A DNA stretch of 64,000 bases, from NCBI GenBank assembly GCA_005784505.1, contig VCAZ01000006.1:7717724-7781723 (forward strand), read 5' to 3'. Below are positions 55,570 to 64,000 of this stretch, piece after piece (within the stretch, counting starts at the first letter, position 1; each line of letters opens with the position of its first letter). This stretch comes from Bagarius yarrelli. Its lineage: Eukaryota; Chordata; Actinopteri; Siluriformes; Sisoridae. The notes beneath the pieces were generated by a model that did not search any database, was not told the origin of the DNA, and saw only the letters and a list, made by a program, of their open reading frames with translations. The position numbers were made by a program, and so were the translations under genes.

Positions 55570-56310
55570 AAGAGAGATACCCACTAACACACAATAACAC
55601 GAGCGCAGAGGAGAGTGAAGCATGGGAAGAGAAGAGTGCAGGAGAGAAATAAAACAGGGTGACTAATAGAGACACAAGGAGGAGAAAGGGAGGAGGAGAG
55701 GGAAACCAAAGAGAGGCACTGTGTTTTTTTTTCCCTGAGCTGAATAAAGAAATGTCTCTATTGAAAAATAGCCAGGTGGGTAAATTTAACTAGCTCAGCC
55801 ATTTGTAGAGTGGACGAAGGTGAAGAGAGACACAGCAGACCAGGAAGGAGAGGCGCAGCATAGAAAAATGTTGAAACAAGGCCAACAGATAAAGAGAGTA
55901 CATGAATCCGGTATAGATCGAGTATATATGTGGTACATATAGTAAATACCGTGTACTTACAATAAAATATGATTATAATATGAGTGTAAGCTACATTACT
56001 AAATCTAAAATAATGCTCCAGAACGATGAATCACAAAGTGGGGTGTGAGAACTCTCAGAGGTCCATGCAGCTCAACTGGAGGATCAAGGGGGATCATGTA
56101 AATATTTTTGGTTTAATCTTAACGCGTTTTGTTTGTGGAAAAAAAATCTATTTAATTAAAAAAAAAAAAAAAATAGGCAAAAAAACTAGCCAAAATTTGT
56201 AAATTGTACATTTGTAAAATTTAGCAAAAGAGACTAATTAATTTTGTCATCATTTTCTCCTTCTTTTTTTTTTTAAATTTGTATTATTTTAGAGCAGATA
56301 TGTGATTACA
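55570..56310. other. Non-coding DNA, nothing recognised
   Basis: Purine-rich text at 55600-55715 and an A-run at 56157-56173. No element recognised. Confidence 0.5.
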
Positions 56311-56311
56311 A

Positions 56312-56688
56312 TGACTACGTTTACATGTACACGAATAATTCAAATATTTCCCATAATCAGTGTAAGTCTTTAATCACATTATGATGTTTACATGTTAAGA
56401 GCAAAGCCTTCCACTCAGATTTACATGCAATTTCCATTATTCGTATTATGTTCTGAGAATTCTGGCGTGTCACGTCATTCGTCTACGCCATGAGTACCTT
56501 GGTAAGCGATTAAGGTGTTTACATTCCTGTATATTTCGATCATCATATGCCATTTATGTTAAGAGGATTCTGATTACTGCGACTATGAGCTTAATCACAT
56601 TAATGAGATCGAAGTATTGTGTTTACATGAGGTAAAGTTGCCAAAATCTCAGTATAATTGCATTAATTGTTGTGCATGTAAACGTGAC
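56312..56688. mobile_element. MITE with terminal inverted repeats
   Basis: Left end ACTACGTTTACATGTACACG and right end GTTGTGCATGTAAACGTGAC are inverted copies. Inner sub-repeats such as TTTACATG and ATTCTGATTACTG/TAATCACATTA recur in both senses. No transposase is present. The type is common in fish genomes; I do not assign a superfamily. Confidence 0.7.
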
Positions 56689-56994
56689 ACACTTGCCATC
56701 CAATTAGGAACTTCTGTACAGTACACCTGCACATTCAGGCAGTTATCTAATCAACCAATCATCCGGCAGAAAAAACAGTGCATAAAATCATGCAGATACA
56801 GGTCAAGAGGTTCAGATTACCTTCTGTACAGAATCCTTTCGATTCTGACAGTCGTGGAACCAGATGTGAACTGCTGTTAAATGTTAATGTGTTATTGAAT
56901 TTGAAAGGCTTTTCTGCTCGGGGTGGCTGAAAAGAGTGATCATTTGGGATACTGTAGACTTTCTGTAAGCTTCACCATTTTACAATAATCCTAG

Positions 56995-57265
56995 ACCGCA
57001 TTTACACTAAATGTATTAAGTGACCCAATTAAATTTTTCTCTAATGTGGCACAGATCGGATATAACCCCTGTGTGTAAGCAGGAAAAAAGCACATGGATT
57101 CGAATATTTTTAGATTGGATTCAGGTCTTATTCATATGTGGAAATCAATCGGATATGAATTGGATATGTGCATTAGCGGCTGCCATTTTATCTATCATTG
57201 CAAGTCATACGTCATTGAATAAGCGACGATGGCACATGATGTCAATTCTGGCGGACATTAAACTG
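56995..57265. mobile_element. Possible decayed MITE
   Basis: GACCGCATTTACACTAAATG, AAGTGACCCAATTAAATTT, CAGATCGGATATAACCCC and ATCGGATATGAATTGGATAT resemble a fish hAT-type repeat, recognised from memory. The right end is lost at the TA tract. Confidence 0.4.
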
Positions 57266-57267
57266 TG

Positions 57268-57292
57268 ATATATATAACTATATATATATATA

Positions 57293-57362
<70 letters not shown>

Positions 57363-57374
57363 ACTACTGTATAT

Positions 57375-57442
<68 letters not shown>
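57268..57442. repeat. (TA)n tracts
   Basis: Two long TA runs (57299-57355 and 57379-57434), with short interruptions, total about 170 bp of self-complementary sequence. Confidence 0.97.
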
Positions 57443-57444
57443 TA

Positions 57445-58018
57445 AATGTATAAATGTAAAATGTACAAATGTGTATAATATTATTATTTTTGTTTACTTG
57501 AAGCCTGTTTTGTCTGCAAACTATTATTTTTTTTTAAATTAGCATACTAATTATGTTAATCATATTTGCTAATATGATACATTTGTCCAGTCTGCAACAA
57601 GGGCTCTCCTCTTTTTTTTTCTCCACCTAAAGAGAGTGCTGTTTTGCCGAACTTTAAATATTGTGCATTTTTAAAAGATGATGTAAGCAGGTCATCAAAA
57701 ATTAGATATATTTACAAAATTAAAATTTTACACACTGCACATCATCAATCTGTTCACAGGAGGATTTTTTGCATGATTCTGTGTAGACTTTAGAGACTGT
57801 TCTGTGTAAAATCCCCTAAAGAACAGCAGTTTCTCAAACTTTTAAACTGACTAATCTTCCCCCAAAACAACTCCACAGTCAAAATCACAGTGATCCTATC
57901 TATTCTGATGTGTAAAATTTGGCTGGTTGTATAACCGCAGATGTATTCATGTTTCTTAAGGAAGGTTTTGTTTTGATTTCAGAAGCACCAATATGCCACT
58001 GTTGGACCCCTGAGCGAG
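57445..58018. other. AT-rich DNA with a SINE scrap
   Basis: 57985-58017 (CCACTGTTGGACCCCTGAGC) is the middle of the SINE family only. The remainder shows nothing. Confidence 0.6.
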
Positions 58019-58021
58019 TCG

Positions 58022-58645
58022 AGTAAGTCAAGTCAAGAAGCTTTTATTAAAATTTTAACCGGATATCGCAGACACAGTACATAGTGAAATGAAATGTTTT
58101 TTCAGGACCATGGTGCTGGTGAACAACACAAAACCACACAACACTAAACTAAACAACAAAGAGCTAGTAAAAACAAAAACACAGAGAAAAACTTGAGAAT
58201 AAATTGTCGTAGCGACATTAAGCGCATGTGTGCAACCTGGTGCAAATAGTGCAGGCAGTGCAAATGGACAAAACAAAACACAATATTCAGGAACGTAAAA
58301 TAGCGTTTTGTGCAGATCGAGTTGTGCAGATCGAGTAACAATTGTGCAGATAAAGTAATAGTAGCAAGATTGTTGTCCAAAACAGCATGAAAGTGTCTGT
58401 GCGTAAACAGAATATCTTTCTGTGTTTATCTGAAGCTCTAAACATCGATTTATATTGAACGAGTGTGTGTGTGTCCGTTTATGGTACTTCGGCTTTGGTT
58501 GTTAAGGAGCCTGATAAACTGAGGGAAGAAACAAGTCCATTCGGGTTTTGAGGGTCCGAATGTTACACCCCTTAACCCTCCTCTGCTCGAATGTGAATAA
58601 GGAAGTCTGCGGAATGGCGTGAAGGGAAATGGTATAGATTTGATA
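58022..58645 (-). mobile_element. Retroelement 3' end with (GACTT)n tail (minus strand)
   Basis: The plus strand starts AAGTCAAGTCAAGAAGCTTT, continues CAGTACATAGTGAAATGAAA, CAGGACCATGGTGCTGG and later GAGCCTGATAAACTGAGGGA. This is the reverse of an abundant fish retroelement 3' region (from memory). A tandem of GTGCAGATCGAGT occurs at 58310-58336. No coding part is recognisable. Confidence 0.6.
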
Positions 58646-58696
58646 CAAACTAGAAACAGTTCATTGTCAATTATGTGTTACAGTGGGAAGTGGGAA

Positions 58697-58774
58697 GTGG
58701 TAGCGCAGTAGTTAAGGTGAGAAATGTTAGTCACTCTGGATAAGGGCGTCTGAAAAATGCTGTAAATGTAAATA
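58697..58774 (+). mobile_element. SINE reduced to head and tail
   Basis: GTGGTAGCGCAGTAGTTAAG head is joined almost directly to the tail CACTCTGGATAAGGGCGTCT then AAATGCTGTAAATGTAA, so the whole middle with the B box is deleted. Confidence 0.8.
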
Positions 58775-58779
58775 TAATA

Positions 58780-59155
58780 TTCTTATTTTCCTCTGTGCTG
58801 TGCTTATTACTGTAGGGAAAAAAAGTATCATTTAGTTGCTTTAAAAAGGCTTGTGTTCATTGTTGAAGGCTTGTTCAGCTTTTTTCCCCAGTTTTTTCTC
58901 AATAACTTTGTTTAAGGTGTCAGGATCTGTTTTTGCGAGGTCAGGTAGATGTTTCTAAATGTCTGCTTGTTAAAACTTTGGGCTTTTGGTAAGATTGCTG
59001 TATGTGCATTGTCAGAATCCTCTAGGCATTTAGGATGCATACAGTGCTTACACTGATCGGGATTGAAAATGGTTTTAACTACTGTACATGTGTCTAGAAT
59101 ATAAAAACGTGAGCATTAGCGTTTCATGGTTACTGAAATTGCTTTGTTGTGAATT
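58780..59155. other. AT-rich non-coding DNA, nothing recognised
   Basis: No element recognised. Confidence 0.5.
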
Positions 59156-59159
59156 AAAT

Positions 59160-59435
59160 TAATAAAGAGAGTCTGAAAAGCAAATTGCGCTTGACAGACT
59201 CCAACCTCTCTGTTTCCCTGTCACTGGTTCTCATCTGGGCCTAATAAGCTTCATTCATGCACAGCTCTTTTATTCATTAAAGACAAGCATGGCCCTTTGT
59301 AGACCTGCAATAAACAGAGAGCAGAGAGAAATCTGAGAGGGTGTTTATTTATGAATCCGTTAATAATGAGGCGCTTTATGAAAATAGCTTTCTCAGCAGT
59401 GTACTTGCTGAACAAACAGTGCGCATTTCAGAGAT
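59160..59435. promoter_or_regulatory. Strong candidate conserved non-coding block
   Basis: GCAAATTGCGCTTGACAGAC near 59179, GGGCCTAATAAGCTTCATTC near 59238, TTTTATTCATTAAAGACAAG near 59268 and ATCCGTTAATAATGAGGCGC near 59355 form a repeat-free, motif-dense stretch. Homeodomain-like TAAT cores and Cdx-like TTTAT words recur. I infer an enhancer; no open frame spans it. Confidence 0.45.
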
Positions 59436-60215
59436 AGCTAGTTAACCTGTGTGACTTAGACAAAGCTACAAACACACTAGTGATCAAACCGCTAGAAATT
59501 AGCAGAGCTTTTTTTAACAGGTGACCCTATACCGTCGTTTTCTATCACCCACGAATGCCGCATGGTGCAGAGCTAAAATCAGCACATGATCGGTGCTTCT
59601 AATCTAAAATCATTTTTATGGTTCTCGGTTTGTTTATTATCTGTACTGTGAGTCAACCTTTTGGAGTTGTTCTCAAATATGATTGGTCAAAAGGTTTTTA
59701 TTAACACACAACACAAAACATCTTTCCTGGAACTGCCGAACGTTCTACATATTGTTAAAGCTTATAATAAGGAGAAGTTCATTAAGTCTCAACCATCATG
59801 GATTTAAAATAATCCATTTCACTAAAGGGAAAAGTCTACCGATTTTGAACTTTAAGGTTTTCTGCTGACATAACAAGTGGTGTGTGTTTTTCTTATAAAC
59901 TTTGAGGGCCAATAAAAAAGGTTATTGATAATAACTGCTTTAACAATAAAGGAAAAAAACTTTACTTGTTTTGTGGAATTAAATAGTGTATTCATTGAAA
60001 AAAATGTATAGTACTGCAGAAGGTTTGGGCTATGTCGTAATTAAAAATAAACTCTGGGGTCATACGGCATAACAGAATTGTTTTTTTTTTTAATTATTTC
60101 TTTACATATTAAAAATGATACAGTAGTGAGTGGAAGTGATTTTTCTAGAGGTGAAGCCTATCCTGCTAATATTATTGATTAAACTAAGTCACTTCATTCT
60201 TATATCTTCTTTGCA
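59436..60215. other. AT-rich non-coding DNA, nothing recognised
   Basis: No element recognised. Confidence 0.5.
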
Positions 60216-60219
60216 TTTC

Positions 60220-60800
60220 TAACAAGACCCCAGCGAAGCATTATCTTTATGCGTGTTATTGGCTTGTGTGAAAGCTCTAAGCTGCTTCATAGTCAAAAAC
60301 ACTGCTGTCATCATAGGCTGTCGTTCCTGAGCATAACTAAATCGATTCGGGTACTTATAGTTCAATGGTGTCTGGCACTGAGCCATTAGCAGCAGATCCT
60401 TTAAGTCCTGTAAGTTGTGATGTAAAGCCATAATGGATTAGACTTCTGCTTCCCGTACATCCCACAGAATCTTGATCAGATTGAAATCTGGGGTATTTGG
60501 AGGCCCAGTCAACACCTGGTACAAGAGTAATACTCCTCAAAACATTTCTCAGTCATTTTTGCACTGTTGCAGAGTGCGTTATCCTGCTGAAAAAGCTTAC
60601 TGACAATGTTAAATTAGGCAGTATGTATCAAAGTAACATCTGCATAAATGCCAGGACCCCAAGAGTATTAAACAAGGCTTTTCTTAGCAGAACATTGCCC
60701 AAAGTGTCCAGCTCCAATTGCTGGCTTACCCTCTACCCAAAATGCATTCTGGTCAGACCAGGTCTTTTTTTCTCCTTTCTGATTTGTTTTTGTTTCCTTA
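60220..60800 (-). pseudogene. Tc1-like transposase pseudogene
   Basis: Read on the minus strand from 60790 down, the translation passes a Gly-His-Phe-Gly segment, then FQQDNALCNSAKM, which carries the second catalytic Asp of the Tc1 DDE domain (Gln-Gln-Asp-Asn). Later comes NLQDLKDLLLM near 60410 and a degraded C-terminus near 60230. The segment with the third acidic residue (Asp-Leu-Asn-Pro in the family) is altered to Gln-Ile-Ser-Ile followed by a stop. Several stops and frameshifts show it is dead. N-terminal DNA-binding part and inverted repeats are not seen. Confidence 0.75.
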
Positions 60801-60879
60801 AAATAGCGGTTTCCTTAGAGGAAGTCTACTAAAAAAAGAATATTTTTACTTTATACCTGTATGTGTAAAATACATATTG

Positions 60880-61036
60880 ATCGGAAGCCTCAACGATTGA
60901 TTCAAGCTCCACCACTGCCAGTCTGCCACTGTTTGGTCCCTGAGCAAGACCCTTAACCCTTCCTGCTGTAGGTGCGCTGTATCATATCTGACCCTGAGCT
61001 CTGACCCCAACTTCCTAAGATGGAATATGCAAAGAA
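60880..61036 (+). mobile_element. SINE of the second tail type
   Basis: GATTCAAGCTCCACCACTGC (B-box part), CCACTGTTTGGTCCCTGAGC and the tail ATCTGACCCTGAGCTCTGAC, CCCAACTTCCTAAGATGG, ATATGCAAAGAAA match the reverse of 31490-31640. The head before the B box is missing. Confidence 0.7.
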
Positions 61037-61039
61037 ACA

Positions 61040-61250
61040 ATTAGATAATTTAGATTGCTAGCAGATAAAGCTAGTTTCATGGAAACGCTGCATATTTAAG
61101 CATTTTGCCGAATTTAGCTTAAGCAACACCACTCTGTATGTGCAGCAGTTTGTGTATGTGTGTTAATATGTTATTTCGGAGGTTCTCCATATAGATTAGA
61201 CTGCTATTTTCTCTGAAAAGACATAGTATCACTGGAGCACACACAGCCTT
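61040..61250. other. Non-coding spacer
   Basis: No element recognised. Confidence 0.5.
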
Positions 61251-61254
61251 GTCA

Positions 61255-61555
61255 CTTACGACAAATGAGCAGACTTTATCTTAGCACTTCCACTGTGCAG
61301 CTTGAGTCTGGGAATATACACCGACTGTTCTGTACTGGTCAAGCAAGCCATGGTGAATTCAGTCAGCTGTGGGTCTCTTCTCTGTGCTGTCTTTAAAGCA
61401 GCAGGCAGATTGCAGTTGAGCTTGTCCGACGAGATGAAAGATGGCAGAGAAGTGACACTAGGGGACGATAGCCCTGGTGACACATGCACTGCACTCCTCT
61501 CGCTCGTTCCTTTCCTGCAATGCTCCCTGGCTCCACTCATTTACATAATACACTT
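61255..61555. promoter_or_regulatory. Candidate conserved block, open on both strands
   Basis: A GC-richer, repeat-free block open over about 260 bp on both strands (61302-61559 plus, 61256-61540 minus). Neither translation shows a known domain. Conserved non-coding DNA is the simpler reading, but an exon is possible. Confidence 0.3.
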
Positions 61556-61559
61556 CTGA

Positions 61560-62325
61560 CACCTTTACTTTATTCATCAATCACAAGGCTTTTCTCCCAG
61601 TCTACCTTTTGTCTGAGCATGTCTCTGCTCCATCAGGACCCGCACAAAAGATTAATTTCACAGGTTTTTTTTTTCTCCCATCTTCCCGTCCCCTCCTCTA
61701 TATTTCTCTGCTTTTTCCCCACCTCCCTTTCTCCTTCCTTTCATTTCAAAGATACAAAGCTCAAGAAATGACAGAAGGAAGATAATGAAAACAACAATGC
61801 GAGCAATTTTTACTCCTGCAGGTCGCATCACTGGATTTTCCTCTCCTCCTTCCCCTCCTCCTTTCTCGCTTCTGCGGAGGCGCTGCCATCTGTCTAAGGT
61901 TTACAGTGCCACCTCATGCTTTAATCTGCATCCACGCAGATTTGGGCCCACCACCTTACTGAATTCATCTATGTCTGTCTCCACCACCCTAACACTAATC
62001 TTGTGCTTTCCTACATACTTTGGAATTACTTGGTGTGCTTAAAGGTTTTTTTCTCTTTTTTTTTTTTAGTAACCTGGAATCTACTTTTTAAATGTTGCTG
62101 TTTTGCTCATGAGATGCGTCACCATTGAGCGTTCACTAGCGATGCTTGTTTCTACTTGTGAAAACAACACTGACTGGTGTAAAGAATTGGAAGAATGCTT
62201 ATATATATATTTACAGTCTGTCAGTAAAAATGATTTCCAGTAGTCCACCACCACCAACACAATACCAGCCAATGAAAATATAAAAAAATTTTAAGGAGAC
62301 AAATTAAGTTGTACTAAACAGTTTT
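61560..62325. other. Non-coding DNA with pyrimidine runs
   Basis: 61670-61745 and 61840-61875 are C/T-rich; a TA run lies at 62200-62211. 61785-62042 is partly GC-richer with no recognised protein. Confidence 0.45.
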
Positions 62326-62329
62326 TATC

Positions 62330-62595
62330 AGGGGTGTCCAAACTTGGTCCTGGAGGGCCAGTCTCCTGCAACCCTAATCCAAGTTGTAGATTTAGTCCTC
62401 TCCTTACTCCTGTAACATCCTCCAAACATCTCCAGGGAATCTCTCTCTCAGAGAATAGTATTCGTACGTTCAGGTACTATTGTCAGGTGTGGAGGTCTGG
62501 AATGAAGACAGTGTTCCAGTTCATCCTAAAGGTGTTCAGTGGGGTCGGGGCTCCGTGAAGAACACTAGAGCTCTTCCACACAAATTTTGGCAGCT
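62330..62595 (-). mobile_element. Tc1-like fragment and adjacent interspersed repeat
   Basis: 62330-62365 (GGGTGTCCAAACTTGGTCCT, GGAGGGCCAG) is a common fish repeat end. 62510-62585 (GTTCCAGTTCATCCTAAAGG, GTGTTCAGTGGGGTCGGG, GAGCTCTTCCACACAAATTT) is the reverse complement of the Tc1 C-terminal coding text seen at 21161-21220. Confidence 0.5.
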
Positions 62596-62599
62596 CAGG

Positions 62600-63375
62600 G
62601 GATTTGTGTACAGAGGCTGATCGTCATTAGCACTTATTGCAACATTTGTACACATGACATCTATTCTTTTATAAGGAAAGAAAGAATGGATTTGTTTTTA
62701 GGTGAATTGCAAGACAACATTACACTCAGGTTTTCTGGAAACCTTGAAAGAGTCTTGAACATTGTTGCACCAATTTCTGGTGGGGCATGTAAGATTGAGC
62801 CTAGTGTTTAAAAGTATTTAAGAAGCAGTGGAGCTATGCTCCAGCAAGGGTAGTGGTATATATAGATTGCTGTATAGTTGAAGGGTCGATAAAATGGAAC
62901 TCCAGGCCAAATCGTCCTATGTCCCCTATGCAAAGAATCCCTCTGTTTAGTGCGCTTTCCTAAACTTATCTATTTTCATCATTAGGTAAACACAAAGTTT
63001 GGAGCATTTGGAATGTGCTGACAGTCCACATTTTAAGTTAAATTGCAAACACAATAGCATTAAGTCTTCCAAGTACTTCCAAATTATAGTTGGGTCAAAA
63101 TGCAATGTCTAAAATACTCCACACACTGCAAAGTTGAAGCGTTACACAATTCATATTTCAAATTTCAACATAAAGATGCACAGACCTTGAAAGAATGAAG
63201 GCACACAAAATAAAGACATATATACATTTTTGCATATGAGTAAGAAACACAACAAGACCTTGTAAATATGTGCTGACACATAAAACACACACAACAGACA
63301 CCCTTAATATGTAATTGAGAGAAGCTTCATTGTTGGAAACTATTGTTTATTGTCCTCTGTTTGTCCTCACTCATT
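62600..63375. other. AT-rich non-coding DNA, nothing recognised
   Basis: The short frame at 62587-62811 has no known motif. Confidence 0.5.

Positions 63376-63379
<4 letters not shown>

Positions 63380-63420
<41 letters not shown>
63380..63420. repeat. (TC)n microsatellite
   Basis: About 20 TC units. Confidence 0.97.
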
Positions 63421-63421
<1 letters not shown>

Positions 63422-63621
63422 TCCCTATCTTTCTTTTATTTCAGTGCATCACTTTCCTTTTCGCCACTTCTACAGTCCTCTTTAAATCCATTCACTTTCT
63501 CTCTCCCACTCCCCGCCACTCTTGTTCTTCTCTGATCCTATCCCCCACTCTCTCTCACTTTCTTTACCTGACCTGTTCACATACTCTCCTTCCCCGACTT
63601 CTGTCCCCCACACTGTCACTC

Positions 63622-63626
<5 letters not shown>

Positions 63627-63671
<45 letters not shown>

Positions 63672-63683
63672 CTCTCTCTCTCT
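63627..63683. repeat. (TC)n microsatellite
   Basis: About 20 TC units, one ATT break, then seven more. The sequence between the two TC arrays is itself pyrimidine-rich. Confidence 0.97.
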
Positions 63684-63689
63684 GAAAAT

Positions 63690-64000
63690 GACTGCTCACC
63701 TCCCACTGCAGGTGGTGCAGAGGAGGCGGCAAGGGAAGTGAGTGGTTTGATTTATCGGAGGCTGTCAGCCCCTGGGAGGATTGGAGGCTATGGGAGGGTG
63801 GCGTCTCCTCCTTGGCCCCTTGGCTGGTTATGAGGCAGACCCCATCTCTCATTAGGAGAGCAGAGCAGCTCCACTTGAAAGTGACATTCACACTGCCGTC
63901 TCCAACTCACAAAATGCAAAGAGATGACAGCCCCTCACCACTTAAAAGCCAGGGTCCCTCTTTTCAGGCCCGGAAAAACATCAATTTATTACATTAGGTT
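63690..64000. promoter_or_regulatory. Candidate conserved block at window end
   Basis: Repeat-free, GC-richer DNA with GATTTATCGGAGGCTGTCAG near 63751, TCTCATTAGGAGAGCAGAGC near 63847 and AACTCACAAAATGCAAAGAG near 63904. A possible 26-nt exon with good splice sites lies at 63712-63737 (see findings). The block runs to the window edge. Confidence 0.35.

Noticed and set aside
61256..61559. Exon candidate open on both strands
   Set aside because: Open on both strands at once and without known protein similarity; left as a possible conserved block.
1..64000. Bacterial-type features such as operons, ribosome binding sites or terminators
   Set aside because: Composition, microsatellites, SINEs and LINEs show vertebrate nuclear DNA; such features do not apply.
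1..64000. Known conserved microRNA hairpins
   Set aside because: I scanned by eye for a few familiar mature sequences (let-7, miR-9, miR-124, miR-137) and found none; a full search was not possible.

Overview
This is vertebrate nuclear DNA, almost certainly teleost, and almost entirely non-coding: an intergenic stretch or the inside of very large introns. It is AT-rich and CpG-poor, packed with long dinucleotide and tetranucleotide microsatellites, and full of short decayed transposon copies. No protein-coding gene is called. The open frames (60-266 codons) are simple-repeat translations, overlapping frames in non-coding DNA, or pieces of dead transposons. The mixture of (a) a tRNA-headed SINE with an L2-like 3' tail, in a dozen copies, (b) several Tc1/mariner-type remnants and MITEs, and (c) high CA/GA/TA density suggests an otophysan fish such as a catfish or characiform. 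That placement is inference from remembered repeat types, not a database result.

Layout. 1-9 kb: mostly unique AT-rich DNA with a T-rich repeat and TTCCTG hexamer array near 0.9 kb, and a GC-richer block at 1.9-2.4 kb that looks like conserved non-coding DNA. 9-13 kb: GA, CT and CCAT arrays, a Tc1 3' end at 10.6-11.0 kb, possible conserved blocks. 13.7-14.7 kb: a large tRNA-headed retroposon split by a 5'-truncated LINE tail, then a SINE copy. 15-17.5 kb: a GC-rich candidate conserved block, paired octamer motifs, CA/GT/CT arrays and a diverged local duplication. 17.9-18.95 kb: a three-layer nest of inverted-repeat DNA transposons. 19-26 kb: more retroposon copies, one Tc1 remnant split by a SINE. 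26-35 kb: the most microsatellite-rich part, plus SINEs at 31.5-33.2 kb, one inserted inside an older repeat.

35-38.4 kb: candidate conserved blocks flanking two LINE reverse-transcriptase fragments in opposite orientation. 38.4-43 kb: quiet DNA except for a 5'-truncated retroposon with a perfect 13-bp target-site duplication and a G-run. 43.2-43.6 kb: an unexplained GC-rich block. 45.5-46.0 kb: an inverted-repeat MITE. 46.7-47.1 kb: a 430-bp pyrimidine tract. 48.9 and 60.2-60.8 kb: Tc1-like transposase pseudogenes. 51.3-51.7 kb: a head-to-head SINE pair. 54-55.6 kb and 59.2-59.4 kb: repeat-free, homeobox-motif-rich blocks. 56.3-57.5 kb: a MITE and long TA tracts. 58.0-58.6 kb: a retroelement 3' end. 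63.3-64 kb: CT tracts and a GC-richer block with a possible tiny exon.

There is no set of genes here that works together. If the window has a function, it is probably as regulatory DNA for a gene outside it, held in the scattered repeat-free blocks. I found no new biological system; the strongest direct observations are nested insertions whose order can be read from the sequence.
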